DNA from: Neisseria perflava
GTDB taxonomy: Bacteria > Pseudomonadota > Gammaproteobacteria > Burkholderiales > Neisseriaceae
Direction of reading: 5' to 3'
NCBI RefSeq assembly: GCF_024170405.1
Contig: NZ_JALJYC010000017.1
Coordinates: forward strand, 1-62,472
Length of the DNA: 62,472 nt
Shown here: positions 15,478 to 25,242 of the stretch, in pieces
Layout: the number at the start of each line of letters is the position of its first letter
Position numbering within the stretch: the stretch's first letter is position 1
Notes under the pieces: generated by a model
What the model saw: the letters and a program-made list of their open reading frames with translations, nothing else
What the model was told of the DNA's origin: nothing
Databases searched by the model: none
Program-made: the position numbers and the translations under genes

Positions 15478-17781
15478 ATGGACATTATTCACATCATCGC
15501 CGTCGAACTCGGCGCCACCCAAGCCCAAATCACCGCCGCCGTCGAAATGCTCGACGACGGCGCCACCGTCCCGTTTATCGCCCGTTACCGCAAAGAAGCC
15601 ACCGGCGGGCTGGACGATACCCAGTTGCGCACTTTGGAAGAGCGCCTGACCTACCTGCGCGAATTGGAAGCGCGCAAACAAACCGTGCTCAAATCCATTG
15701 AAGAACAAGGCAAACTTTCAGACGGCCTCAGAGAACAAATCGAAGCCTGTGACAACAAAACCGCGCTGGAAGATCTGTATCTGCCCTACAAACCGAAACG
15801 CCGCACCAAAGCGCAAATCGCCCGCGAACACGGTTTGCAGCCGCTGGCCGATGTATTGCTGGCCGAGCAGCCGCAAGACGTGGAGGCCGCCGCCGCGCCG
15901 TTTATCAATGAAAACGTGCCCGACAGCAAAGCCGCGCTTGACGGCGCACGCGCCATTTTGATGGAGCAGTTTGCCGAAGATGCCGAATTGATTGGCATGC
16001 TGCGCGAAAAATTATGGCGCGAAGCCGAGATTCACGCGCAAGTGATTGCGGGCGAAGAAGAGAAGGGCGAAAAATTCAAAGACTATTTCGACCACCGCGA
16101 ACCCGTGCGCACCATGCCCAGCCACCGCGCTTTGGCGGTTTTGCGCGGGCGCAACGAGGGCATTCTTCAGACGGCCTTGAAATACCAGCCTGATGACACG
16201 CCGATTACCGAACAGAGCGAATACGAGCAAATCATCGCCAAACAGTTTGGCATAGACAGCGAAAACAAATGGCTGCGCGATACCGTGCGACTGACTTGGC
16301 GCGCCAAGATTTTCCTGTCGTTGGAGTTGGAAGCGTTTAACCGCCTGAAAGAAAACGCCGATACCGACGCGATTACCGTATTTGCGCGTAATTTAAAAGA
16401 CCTGCTGCTGGCCGCCCCTGCCGGCCGCCTGACCACGCTCGGCCTCGACCCCGGCTACCGCAACGGCGTGAAATGCGCCGTGGTCGATGACACCGGCAAG
16501 CTGCTGGATACCGTCATCGTGTATCTGCACCAAGAAAACCAAATGCTCGCCACCTTAGGCCGTCTGATAAAACAACACCATGTGAAACTCATCGCCATCG
16601 GCAATGGCACCGCCAGCCGCGAAACCGACAAAATCGCCGCCGAATTGGTGAAAGCCATGCCCGAGATGGGGCTGCACAAAATCGTCGTCAGCGAAGCAGG
16701 CGCGTCGATTTATTCCGCTTCCGAACTCGCCGCCAAAGAGTTCCCCGATTTGGACGTCTCCCTGCGCGGCGCGGTATCCATCGCCCGCCGCCTGCAAGAC
16801 CCGCTGGCCGAGTTGGTCAAAATCGACCCGAAATCCATCGGCGTCGGCCAATACCAACACGATGTCAACCAATCCCAACTCGCCAAATCGCTGGACGCGG
16901 TGGTGGAAGACTGCGTGAACGCCGTCGGCGTGGACGTGAACACCGCCTCCGTGCCGCTGCTGGCGCGTATTTCCGGCCTCAACAACACATTGGCGCACAA
17001 CATCGTCGCCTACCGCGACGAACACGGCGCGTTCGACAGCCGCAAAAAACTGCTTAAAGTACCGCGTCTGGGCGAAAAAACCTTTGAGCAGGCGGCAGGT
17101 TTTCTGCGCATCAACGGCGGCAAAGAGCCGCTGGACACTTCCGCCGTCCACCCCGAAGCCTATCCCGTGGTCGCCAAAATGCTGGCGGACAAAGACATTT
17201 CCGCCGCCGGTCTCATCGGCAACCGCGAGCAAATCAAACAAATCAAACCAAGTGATTACACCACCGAGCAATTCGGCTTGCCGACCGTATTGGACATTTT
17301 GGCCGAACTGGAAAAACCCGGCCGCGACCCGCGCGGCGAATTTCAGACGGCCATTTTTGCCGAAGGTGTAAACGAAATCAAAGATTTGCAGGTAGGCATG
17401 ATTTTGGAAGGCGTGGTGAGCAACGTCGCCAATTTCGGCGCGTTTGTGGATATCGGCGTGCACCAAGACGGCTTGGTGCATATTTCCGCCTTGTCCGACA
17501 AATTCGTACAAGACCCGCGTGAAGTAGTGAAGGCGGGCGATGTGGTGAAAGTGAAAGTGTTGGAAGTGGATGCCGCCCGTAAGCGCATCGCCCTCACCAT
17601 GCGCTTGGACGATACGCCCGAAACGGCCAAACGCAGCGGCAGGCCGTCTGAAAACGGTGCGGCAGGTTCGGCGAGCGCACGTAACAACAACCGCAACGAG
17701 CGCGGCACACGCAACCATCCGCGTGACAAACAGCCGCACAACAGCGCGATGGCAGACGCGTTTGCCAAATTGAAACGGTAG
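15478..17781 (+). CDS. tex: Tex RNA-binding transcription accessory protein
   Basis: S1-domain nucleic-acid-binding protein of 767 residues. N-terminal helical Tex_N region (MDIIHIIAVELGATQAQ; VPFIARYRKEATGGLDD) is followed by a YqgF-like RNase-H fold (LTTLGLDPGYRNGVKCAVVD, near 320). Helix-hairpin-helix motifs lie near 490-560, and an S1 domain near 635-705 (VGMILEGVVSNVANFGAFVDIGVHQDGLVHIS). The basic Asn/Arg-rich tail is disordered. I start at ATG 15478, where family similarity begins. In meningococci tex marks region E of the capsule locus, so synteny is retained apart from the inserted acyl-CoA dehydrogenase. Confidence 0.95.
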   Translation: MDIIHIIAVELGATQAQITAAVEMLDDGATVPFIARYRKEATGGLDDTQLRTLEERLTYLRELEARKQTVLKSIEEQGKLSDGLREQIEACDNKTALEDLYLPYKPKRRTKAQIAREHGLQPLADVLLAEQPQDVEAAAAPFINENVPDSKAALDGARAILMEQFAEDAELIGMLREKLWREAEIHAQVIAGEEEKGEKFKDYFDHREPVRTMPSHRALAVLRGRNEGILQTALKYQPDDTPITEQSEYEQIIAKQFGIDSENKWLRDTVRLTWRAKIFLSLELEAFNRLKENADTDAITVFARNLKDLLLAAPAGRLTTLGLDPGYRNGVKCAVVDDTGKLLDTVIVYLHQENQMLATLGRLIKQHHVKLIAIGNGTASRETDKIAAELVKAMPEMGLHKIVVSEAGASIYSASELAAKEFPDLDVSLRGAVSIARRLQDPLAELVKIDPKSIGVGQYQHDVNQSQLAKSLDAVVEDCVNAVGVDVNTASVPLLARISGLNNTLAHNIVAYRDEHGAFDSRKKLLKVPRLGEKTFEQAAGFLRINGGKEPLDTSAVHPEAYPVVAKMLADKDISAAGLIGNREQIKQIKPSDYTTEQFGLPTVLDILAELEKPGRDPRGEFQTAIFAEGVNEIKDLQVGMILEGVVSNVANFGAFVDIGVHQDGLVHISALSDKFVQDPREVVKAGDVVKVKVLEVDAARKRIALTMRLDDTPETAKRSGRPSENGAAGSASARNNNRNERGTRNHPRDKQPHNSAMADAFAKLKR

Positions 17782-17796
17782 GCTGAAATAAGGCAC

Positions 17797-17830
17797 AGGC
17801 CGTCTGAAAAAGGTTTCAGACGGCCTTTTT
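17797..17830 (+). terminator. Uptake-sequence terminator after tex
   Basis: Inverted AGGCCGTCTGAAA/TTTCAGACGGCCT with a T-run. The AT-rich remainder of the gap to 18029 shows no further gene. Confidence 0.8.
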
Positions 17831-18029
17831 ATATATTGGTTAGTAAGATAAATTGTTGACATTTTAATATTTAAAAAATGAACAATATCCAAAATAATCA
17901 AATATATTAATAAGATTCCATCGGTCTTTTAGGTGGTGATTGCAGAAATTTTTTTGACAAACCTTAACTCATCCCCTAATATCCCTGCGGTTGTTTTAAG
18001 AAAAACATTTGTAAGAGAGTAATTTTATT

Positions 18030-19262
18030 ATGGAATGGGAATTTAACGAGTATTACACGCTGATTTCCGCCACGCTGGTGTTGCTGCTGGGCAAATGGCT
18101 GGTCAGCAAAATCCGTTTTCTGCGTGATTTCAACATCCCCGAGCCGGTGGCCGGCGGTTTGATTGCGGCGATGGTTTTGTTTGCGCTGCACCATGCATAC
18201 GGTGTGAGCTTCAAATTTGAAAAGCCGCTGCAAGACGCGTTTATGCTGATTTTCTTTACTTCCATCGGCTTGAGCGCGGATTTCTCGCGCTTGAAAGCGG
18301 GCGGTATGCCTTTGGTAATTTTTACCATCGTAGTGGGCGTATTCATTATTTTACAGAACGCGGTCGGCGTTGGTTTGGCTTCTATCTTGGGGCTGGATCC
18401 GCTGATTGGCCTGATTACCGGCTCGATTACCCTGACCGGCGGCCACGGTACGGCCGGCGCATGGGGGCCGATTTTCGAGCAGAAATATGAGTTGGTCGGC
18501 GCTACCGGTTTGGGCATGGCTTCCGCCACCTACGGCTTGGTGTTCGGCGGCTTAATCGGCGGCCCGGTGGCGCGCCGTCTGATTAACCGTTTGGGGCGCA
18601 AACCGATTAATAAAGCGGTTGACGAGAGCGACAGCGACGAGCATTCCGATGTAACCGACGTGTTTGAAAAAGCCGAACGCCGCCGTTTGATTACGGCGGA
18701 TTCGGCCGTGGAAACGCTGGCGATGTTTGCGGCGGCGATGGCGTTCGGTCATATGATGGACATTGTGGACGCGGAATTTTTCCCGAGCTGGATGAATCTG
18801 CCGAAATTCGTATGGTGTCTGTTTGGCGGTGTGATTCTGCGCAATATTTTGGTTTCACTGTTTAAAATGAACATGTTTGACCGAGCCATCGATGTTTTCG
18901 GTAACGCTTCCCTGTCGCTGTTTTTGGCGATGGCGCTGCTGAACCTGAAATTGTGGGAGCTGACCGGCTTGGCCGGCTCGGTGACCGTGATTTTGGCGGT
19001 ACAGACCGTGGTAATGATGTTGTACGCAACCTTTGCTACCTATGTCTTTATGGGGCGCGACTATGACGCGGCGGTATTGGCAGCCGGTCACTGCGGCTTC
19101 GGTTTGGGCGCAACCCCGACAGCCGTGGCCAATATGCAGTCGATTACCAATACCTTCGGCTCGTCGCACAAAGCCTTCCTGATTGTGCCGATGGTGGGCG
19201 CGTTTTTCGTGGACATCATCAACGCGTTGATTCTGTCGGGTTTTGTAAACTTCCTCAAGTAA
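18030..19262 (+). CDS. gltS: Sodium/glutamate symporter
   Basis: Na+-coupled glutamate importer of the inner membrane. The 410-residue length and about ten hydrophobic segments are normal for GltS. Duplicated Gly/Pro-rich pore motifs occur at PEPVAGGLIAA and TGGHGTAGAWGP in the first half, and GHCGFGLGATPTAVANMQ in the second. GTAAGAGAG lies before the ATG. It appears monocistronic, between the tex terminator and a lipoprotein gene. Confidence 0.95.
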   Translation: MEWEFNEYYTLISATLVLLLGKWLVSKIRFLRDFNIPEPVAGGLIAAMVLFALHHAYGVSFKFEKPLQDAFMLIFFTSIGLSADFSRLKAGGMPLVIFTIVVGVFIILQNAVGVGLASILGLDPLIGLITGSITLTGGHGTAGAWGPIFEQKYELVGATGLGMASATYGLVFGGLIGGPVARRLINRLGRKPINKAVDESDSDEHSDVTDVFEKAERRRLITADSAVETLAMFAAAMAFGHMMDIVDAEFFPSWMNLPKFVWCLFGGVILRNILVSLFKMNMFDRAIDVFGNASLSLFLAMALLNLKLWELTGLAGSVTVILAVQTVVMMLYATFATYVFMGRDYDAAVLAAGHCGFGLGATPTAVANMQSITNTFGSSHKAFLIVPMVGAFFVDIINALILSGFVNFLK

Positions 19263-19396
19263 GGGGTAATCCCGTATAAAAGTCCTTGTAAAAGCACCTG
19301 CCGCACCTTACCTGTTGCAGGTGCTTTTGTTATGATGTGCCGTCTGAAACTGTCAACCAAGTATCGGCGTTTGGCGGATACTCAAGGAGAAAAACC

Positions 19397-20425
19397 ATGT
19401 ATCAGAAACTGCCGCTTTTGTTGTTGACTGCCGCCCTGTTGAGCGCCTGCGGCGAAGACAAACCCGCGCAGGCGCCGTCCACACTGGCGTGTGACAACCC
19501 GGCCGTCGTGCAGACGGTGCGCAACAATCTGCAGGAAGTCATCAAGCAGGAAGCGCGCGCTTTTGCGCGTAACGACAGCCGCCAATTTGTCGAAGCCGAC
19601 AAGATCATCGCCGCCGGTTCGCAACTTGACGTAAGTTTGGACAATCCGCAGGAAGTGCGCGAGGGCAACAAAGTATCGTGCAGCGCCGGTTTGAATATCC
19701 AAATCCCCGCCGAAATCATGGCCGCCGCCGACGGCAACAGCCCGCTGATTTACGGCAATGTCAGCTTGGGCGAATTGTTGCAGCAGAAAATCATGGGCAG
19801 CAATTTGAGCTTCAGCGGCAACCGTTTCAGCACCACCGTGCGCTATACCCCGAGCGCGGACAGCGTGAGCTTTGACGACAACACCGTCGCCACCACCGCG
19901 CAAACGCTCTCCACCGCGCTTTTGCCTTACGGCGTGAAAAGCATTTTGGTGATTGACGGCAAGGCCGTGACCAAAGAAGACGCCATCAAAATGGCGCGCA
20001 GCGACAGCTACGCCGAGCCGCCGGAAGCCGATCCGGAAGATATTTTAGACAACAATGCCGCCAGCCGTGCCGAGGGCGTACCGGCTGCGGCCGGTTTGGA
20101 AAAACAAGCCGAAGTATGGCGGCCGGATTCGGGCAGTGCGCACGAAGAAGCCCCGTCGTTGGCGCAAAGCGATTTGGACAACGCCCGTGAGCAAAACCAG
20201 CGTGCCGAGTCGGAAATCAACCGCGTATGGAACGGCATGGAGCGTACCGTGCAGCAGGGCATTGTGGCCGAGCAGCGCAACTGGTTGCAGAAAAAAATGC
20301 AAGACTGCGCCCAAGCTGCCGCAGCCGCCAACAGCCCGGCGCAGGCCGAGTATCTGCAACTGCAATGCGACACGCGCATGACCCGCGAGCGTACGCAGTA
20401 TCTGCGCGGTTATACGATTAATTAA
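19397..20425 (+). CDS. Lipoprotein with C-terminal LprI/DUF1311-like domain
   Basis: Predicted lipoprotein of 342 residues. The signal peptide ends in LLSAC-G (Cys about 19). The middle (about 30-220) is a soluble region unknown to me with one Cys pair. The C-terminal 75 residues (INRVWNGMERTV, QRNWLQKKMQDCA, LQCDTRMTRERTQYL) match the pattern of LprI-type lysozyme-inhibitor-like domains. AAGGAG precedes ATG 19397; an upstream in-frame ATG begins inside an uptake sequence and is unlikely. Function is not established; protection of the envelope from lysozyme is a family-based guess. Confidence 0.8.
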   Translation: MYQKLPLLLLTAALLSACGEDKPAQAPSTLACDNPAVVQTVRNNLQEVIKQEARAFARNDSRQFVEADKIIAAGSQLDVSLDNPQEVREGNKVSCSAGLNIQIPAEIMAAADGNSPLIYGNVSLGELLQQKIMGSNLSFSGNRFSTTVRYTPSADSVSFDDNTVATTAQTLSTALLPYGVKSILVIDGKAVTKEDAIKMARSDSYAEPPEADPEDILDNNAASRAEGVPAAAGLEKQAEVWRPDSGSAHEEAPSLAQSDLDNAREQNQRAESEINRVWNGMERTVQQGIVAEQRNWLQKKMQDCAQAAAAANSPAQAEYLQLQCDTRMTRERTQYLRGYTIN

Positions 20426-20488
20426 GCAGGCGGGCGGGCAGGGTGCACCCCGCGTTCCGCAAACAGGGGGAAGTTTCCCCTCAAGGAT

Positions 20489-20552
20489 AAGGCCGTCTGA
20501 AAACAACACGCCCGCGACAAATGCGGTTGGGTCGGTTTTCAGACGGCCTTAT
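20489..20552. terminator. Uptake-sequence inverted pair
   Basis: GGCCGTCTGAAAAC and GTTTTCAGACGGCC flank a 36-base loop after the LprI-like lipoprotein. Confidence 0.6.
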
Positions 20553-20647
20553 TTCCACTCATGCGCCGCATAGCACCAGAAATTCTTTGTGTGCACCGTT
20601 TTTCCTTTTATAATGAAAGCCCTTCAAATATTCTGCGGAGTACCGAA

Positions 20648-21475
20648 ATGCTGAAAAAACTGATGATGGGCGCAGCCGTTGTGCTGCTGTTGGCGGCCTG
20701 CGGCAAAGACGGAGGCTCCGCGCCTGCGCAAGGCAACGCGCCGGCTGCCGATGCGCATGCCCCGTTGATTGACAAAATCAACAACAAGCAAACCCTGACT
20801 GTCGGTACGATGGGCACTTATTCCCCGTTCAGCTACCACGACCAATCGGGCAAACTGACCGGCTACGATGTGGAAGTGACCCGCGCCGTGGCCGACAAAC
20901 TGGGCTTGCAGGTAGAATTTAAAGAAACCCCGTGGGACGCCATGATGAACGGCTTGAAATCCGGCCGTTTCGACTTGGTGGCCAATCAGGTTGCGCTGAC
21001 TTCGCCCGAACGCCAAGCCACGTTTGACAAAGCCGAGCCGTATAGCTGGAGCGGCAAAATGCTGGTGGCGCGCAACGACCATGCGCCGGTGGCCAAATTG
21101 GAAGACATCAAAGGCGTGAAAACCGCCGTGATGTTGTCTTCTAACTACGACGAAGTGGCGCGCAAACTGGGTGCGGATGTGGTGCACACCGATACTATGG
21201 CGCAAGGCTTGATGATTGTGCAGCAAAAACGCGCCGAGCTGACGCTGAACGACGAATTGTCGCTGCTGGACTATCTGAAACAAAACCCCAATTCCGGCCT
21301 GAAATACGTATGGCGCAGCCCAGCGGAAGAAAAATTGGGCGCCGGTTTGGTGATAAACAAAGGCAACGAAGCGGCGCTGGCGAAAATCAACGAAGCCATG
21401 AAAGCCTTGCAGGATGACGGTACACTGAAAAAATTGAGTATCCAATTCTTCGGCGAGGATGTCAGCCATAAATAA
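20648..21475 (+). CDS. Amino-acid ABC transporter substrate-binding lipoprotein
   Basis: Periplasmic family-3 solute-binding protein, 275 residues, with lipobox LLAAC-G (Cys about 19). The core has VGTMGTYSPFSYHDQSGKLT, GYDVEVTRAVADKLG and DLVANQVALTSPERQATFDK, as in cystine/polar amino-acid binders. The start at 20648 follows GCGGAG with good spacing. No permease or ATPase gene lies beside it, so it is probably an orphan paralogue that serves a transporter encoded elsewhere. The ligand cannot be read from the sequence. Confidence 0.9.
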   Translation: MLKKLMMGAAVVLLLAACGKDGGSAPAQGNAPAADAHAPLIDKINNKQTLTVGTMGTYSPFSYHDQSGKLTGYDVEVTRAVADKLGLQVEFKETPWDAMMNGLKSGRFDLVANQVALTSPERQATFDKAEPYSWSGKMLVARNDHAPVAKLEDIKGVKTAVMLSSNYDEVARKLGADVVHTDTMAQGLMIVQQKRAELTLNDELSLLDYLKQNPNSGLKYVWRSPAEEKLGAGLVINKGNEAALAKINEAMKALQDDGTLKKLSIQFFGEDVSHK

Positions 21476-21491
21476 TCGGTAGAAAATAAAC

Positions 21492-21530
21492 AAGGCCGTC
21501 TGAAAATATCGGATTTTCAGACGGTCTTTT
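21492..21530. terminator. Bidirectional uptake-sequence terminator
   Basis: AAGGCCGTCTGAAAAT pairs with ATTTTCAGACGGTCTT between two converging genes. Confidence 0.75.
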
Positions 21531-21549
21531 GTATGCTCTACCGATTGAT

Positions 21550-22218
21550 TTATGAATGGAACGTCACGATTTCACTCAAATCCGCACGCGGCGTGCGCAC
21601 GCTGTTGACGTTGGCGGACAGATCGGGCTTGCCAAAGGAAATGCCCAGCAGCAGCTTATGGTTGGCCGGTACACCCAAAATCTCGCGCACATCGTCGGGG
21701 AAGAAAGCGCAGAACAGTTGCGGCACGCTGCCGTAGCCCGCGTCGTCCAATGCCAGCATAAAGGTTTGGATAAACATACCCGCGTCCATCGCCACATTCA
21801 CGTTGTCGCCGGTATCGGGGACGAAGACAAACGCAGCCTGCTTTGCGCCGTAGAAATACAGGTTCTGCTCCATAAACCGTTGGCGGCCTTCCTTGTCTTC
21901 GCGTGCCACGCCGAAGGCTTCGTACAGGCGGCGGTAGGCGTCGCGGTAGCGGTCTTCATACACGCCGGTAAACAGCGATTGGTCGTAGCTGAAATCCGGA
22001 TTCAACTCGCCTTTGTGCAGCTTATAGGCCATCGCTGCGGAAATCTTGCGCATGGTTTCGCCCTGCACAATATGCACCAGCCACGGCTGCGCATTCACGG
22101 CGGACGGGGATTGTTTGGCAGTCTCCAAGACGGCTTCGATTTCGGCACGGCTCATTTCCACCGGCTCAAAAGCACGTACGGAACGGCGGTGTTCGACCAC
22201 GGTTTTAAAATCAGACAT
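21550..22218 (-). CDS. Nitroreductase-family FMN oxidoreductase
   Basis: Cytoplasmic FMN-dependent NAD(P)H oxidoreductase of 222 residues. The N-terminal HRRSVRAFEPVEMSRAEIE and QSPSAVNAQPW motifs form the phosphate-binding and FMN contacts of this family. LDDAGYGSVPQLF and LLLGISFGKP complete the fold. The ATG at 22218 follows AAGGAAAAAAAA. Natural substrate unknown; members reduce quinones or nitroaromatics. Monocistronic between two uptake-sequence hairpins. Confidence 0.9.
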   Translation of the reverse strand: MSDFKTVVEHRRSVRAFEPVEMSRAEIEAVLETAKQSPSAVNAQPWLVHIVQGETMRKISAAMAYKLHKGELNPDFSYDQSLFTGVYEDRYRDAYRRLYEAFGVAREDKEGRQRFMEQNLYFYGAKQAAFVFVPDTGDNVNVAMDAGMFIQTFMLALDDAGYGSVPQLFCAFFPDDVREILGVPANHKLLLGISFGKPDLSANVNSVRTPRADLSEIVTFHS

Positions 22219-22338
22219 GGTTTTTTTTTCCTTGTGAAACGGGATGATTCATTTCGGGGCGGAGCGGGTGAGAATCAAGTGAGGCAAATAATATCGCTTG
22301 GGTTGGCATATTATCCCGACAGGCTGAAACATACGAAA

Positions 22339-22376
22339 ATGCCGTCTGAAAACAATCAGGTTTTCAGACGGTATTT
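22339..22376. terminator. Uptake-sequence terminator after leuS
   Basis: ATGCCGTCTGAAAAC and GTTTTCAGACGGTAT inverted pair, AT-DUS form. Confidence 0.7.
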
Positions 22377-22400
22377 CATTGCCATATCAAGGCATTAACC

Positions 22401-25028
22401 TTACACCACAATATTGACCAAACGACCCGGCACAACAATAATTTTCTTCGCCGGTTTGCCTTCCATAAATTTCACGGCGCCGTCGGTGGCGAGGGCGGCG
22501 GCTTCGAGGGCGGCTTTATCGGCGTCGGCGGCGACGGTAATTTTGCCGCGCAGCTTGCCGTTGACCTGCACCATAATCTCGATTTCCGATTTCACCAGCG
22601 CGGCTTCGTCGGTTTGCGGCCAGCCGGCCTGCCACAATTCTTGCGCACTGTTCAATTCGCCCCACAAGGCTTCGCTGATGTGCGGCACAATCGGCCACAA
22701 CAGGCGCACGGCAGCTTCCAACACTTCCTGCGCCACGGCGCGGCCTTGTTCGCTTGAGGTATCGGTTTTGTCAAACTGGTTGAGCAATTCCATCACGGCG
22801 GCGATGGCGGTGTTGAACTGCTGGCGGCGGCCGTAGTCGTCGCTGACTTTGGCGATGGTGCTGTGCAGCTTGTGGCGCAGCTCTTTCAATTCTTTGGACA
22901 AACCGTCTTGGCTGCCGCTGAATGCCGCCACCGCGTCGCCCTGTTTGCGGTATTCAAACACGGTGCGCCACAGGCGGCGCAGGAAGCGGTGCGCGCCTTC
23001 GACGCCGCTGTCGCTCCATTCCAAAGATTGGTCGGGCGGGCTGGCGAACATCATAAACAGGCGGGCGGTATCCGCGCCGTAGGCTTCAATCAGCTCTTGC
23101 GGATCGACGCCGTTGTTTTTCGATTTCGACATTTTTTCCGTGCCGCTGATGACCACGGGCAGGCCGTCGGCTTTCAATACGGCGGACACGGGGCGGCCTT
23201 TTTCGTCAAAGGTCAGCTCGACATCGGCGGGGTTAATCCAGTCTTTGCCGCCTTTGTCGTTTTCGCGGTAATAGGTTTCGCACACCACCATGCCTTGCGT
23301 GAGCAGGCGTTCAAACGGCTCGTCCACGTTGACCAAGCCTTCGTCGCGCATGAGTTTGGTAAAGAAACGCGCGTACAAAAGGTGGAGAATGGCGTGTTCG
23401 ATACCGCCGATGTATTGATCTACCGCGCCCCAGTATTGCGCCGCTGCGGGGTCAACCATGCCGTCTGAAAACTTGGGCGACATATAGCGGAAAGGATACC
23501 AACTTGATTCCATAAAGGTATCCATGGTATCGGTTTCGCGCTTGGCCGCGCCGCCGCAGCAAGGGCAGGTGGTTTCGTAAAATTCGGGCATTTTGGCCAA
23601 AGGCGAACCCATGCCGTCGGGTACGACGTTTTCCGGCAACACTACCGGCAGTTGCTCGGCGGGTACGGTCACGTCGCCGCATTGTTCACAATGGATAATC
23701 GGAATCGGGCAGCCCCAATAGCGTTGGCGCGAAATGCCCCAGTTGCGCAGGCGGTATTGCGTTTTCGGTTCGCCCGCGCCTTGGCTTTGCAGCTTGGCGG
23801 CGATGGCGTCAAAGGCCGTCTGAAAATTCAGGCCGTCAAATTCGCCGCTGTTAACCAGAATGCCGTTTTCTTTGTCGCCGTACCATTCCTGCCATTGCGT
23901 AGTGTCAATCGTTTGATTGTCAACGGAAATGACTTGTTTGATCGGCAATTTGTATTTGGTGGCAAATTCAAAATCGCGCTCGTCGTGCGCCGGAACCGCC
24001 ATCACTGCGCCGTCGCCGTAGCCCCACAATACATAGTTGGCAATCCACACTTCCAGCTTGTCGCCGTTGAGCGGATTGATGACGTAGCGACCGGTCGGCA
24101 CGCCTTTTTTCTCCATCGTCGCCATGTCCGCCTCGGCCACGCTGCCCGCTTTGCATTCGGCGATAAAGTCCTGCAATTCGGGTTTGTCGGCAGCGGTTGC
24201 CAGCGGGTGTTCGGCGGCCACGGCCACATAAGTCGCGCCCATCAGCGTATCGGGGCGGGTGGTATAAACCTGCAAAAATTGCGCGTAATCGCCGTCCAAA
24301 CCCGCTTTGCTCGCTTCATCCACGGCAAAGCGCACGGTCATGCCGCGCGATTTTCCGATCCAGTTGCGCTGCATGGTTTTTACCTGCTCCGGCCAGTGTT
24401 CCAATTTGTCCAAATCGGCCAGCAGCTCTTCGGCGTAGTCGGTGATTTTGAAGTAATACATTGGGATTTCGCGTTTTTCAATCAACGCGCCGGAACGCCA
24501 GCCGCGACCGTCAATCACCTGCTCGTTCGCTAATACGGTCTGATCCACCGGATCCCAGTTCACCGTACCGTTTTTGCGGTAGACAATGCCTTTTTCAAAC
24601 AGTTTGGTAAACAGCCACTGCTCCCAGCGGTAGTAATCCGGCTTGCAGGTGGCGATTTCGCGTTCCCAATCAATCGCAAAGCCCAAGCTCTTGAGCTGCG
24701 ATTTCATGTATTCGATGTTGTCGTAGGTCCACGCGGCGGGGGCGACGTTGTGCTTCATTGCCGCATTTTCCGCCGGCATGCCGAAAGCGTCCCAGCCCAT
24801 AGGCTGCAATACATTGTAACCATTGAGCAATTTATAACGGCTCAACACATCGCCGATGGTGTAGTTGCGCACATGCCCCATATGCAGCTTGCCGCTGGGA
24901 TAGGGAAACATCGACAGGCAGTAATATTTCGGCTTAGAAGTATCTTCGGTCACATTAAACAGGCGCGCCGCGTCCCATTTTTGCTGCGTCGCCGGCTCGA
25001 TGGCGGACGGCTGGTAGTGTTCTTGCAT
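22401..25028 (-). CDS. leuS: Leucyl-tRNA synthetase
   Basis: Charges tRNA-Leu. The 875-residue class I enzyme has the HIGH-like motif HMGH in FPYPSGKLHMGHVRNYTIGD (near 40-60). It also has the CP1 editing domain (TRPDTLMGATYVAVAAEHPL) and KMSKS in EKMSKSKNNGVDP near 615. ATG 25028 (MQEHYQPSAIEP) fits the family start; the open frame extends upstream through an uptake sequence and is not used. Its substrate tRNA-Leu(GAG) lies at 30782. Confidence 0.97.
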   Translation of the reverse strand: MQEHYQPSAIEPATQQKWDAARLFNVTEDTSKPKYYCLSMFPYPSGKLHMGHVRNYTIGDVLSRYKLLNGYNVLQPMGWDAFGMPAENAAMKHNVAPAAWTYDNIEYMKSQLKSLGFAIDWEREIATCKPDYYRWEQWLFTKLFEKGIVYRKNGTVNWDPVDQTVLANEQVIDGRGWRSGALIEKREIPMYYFKITDYAEELLADLDKLEHWPEQVKTMQRNWIGKSRGMTVRFAVDEASKAGLDGDYAQFLQVYTTRPDTLMGATYVAVAAEHPLATAADKPELQDFIAECKAGSVAEADMATMEKKGVPTGRYVINPLNGDKLEVWIANYVLWGYGDGAVMAVPAHDERDFEFATKYKLPIKQVISVDNQTIDTTQWQEWYGDKENGILVNSGEFDGLNFQTAFDAIAAKLQSQGAGEPKTQYRLRNWGISRQRYWGCPIPIIHCEQCGDVTVPAEQLPVVLPENVVPDGMGSPLAKMPEFYETTCPCCGGAAKRETDTMDTFMESSWYPFRYMSPKFSDGMVDPAAAQYWGAVDQYIGGIEHAILHLLYARFFTKLMRDEGLVNVDEPFERLLTQGMVVCETYYRENDKGGKDWINPADVELTFDEKGRPVSAVLKADGLPVVISGTEKMSKSKNNGVDPQELIEAYGADTARLFMMFASPPDQSLEWSDSGVEGAHRFLRRLWRTVFEYRKQGDAVAAFSGSQDGLSKELKELRHKLHSTIAKVSDDYGRRQQFNTAIAAVMELLNQFDKTDTSSEQGRAVAQEVLEAAVRLLWPIVPHISEALWGELNSAQELWQAGWPQTDEAALVKSEIEIMVQVNGKLRGKITVAADADKAALEAAALATDGAVKFMEGKPAKKIIVVPGRLVNIVV

Positions 25029-25117
25029 AATCTTTCGCTTTGCTGAAAAGATGTTGGAAAATAAAGTCAAACGCAGATTATAGCGGATTTGCAAGGCGCT
25101 TGCTTGAGTTGGCAACA

Positions 25118-25150
25118 GGTCGTCTGAAAAACGGTTTTCAGACGGCCTGT
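25118..25150. terminator. Uptake-sequence inverted pair upstream of leuS
   Basis: GGTCGTCTGAAAAAC and GTTTTCAGACGGCC. The left half has a T in place of C (AGGTCGTCTGAA), the form associated with the N. mucosa DUS dialect. Confidence 0.6.
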
Positions 25151-25242
25151 TGCAATAATCCGCCATCATGTCTTGAGTTTTATTCCAATGCCCATATTAT
25201 GAACAGCAATTTCCATACTTTTGATTTAAGAATACACCAACC

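Noticed and set aside
16555..17901. Long open frame (448 codons) on the strand opposite tex
   Set aside because: It is a shadow of the GC-rich tex coding sequence: composition is His/Gly/Val-rich without motifs, and tex is well supported in the other strand.
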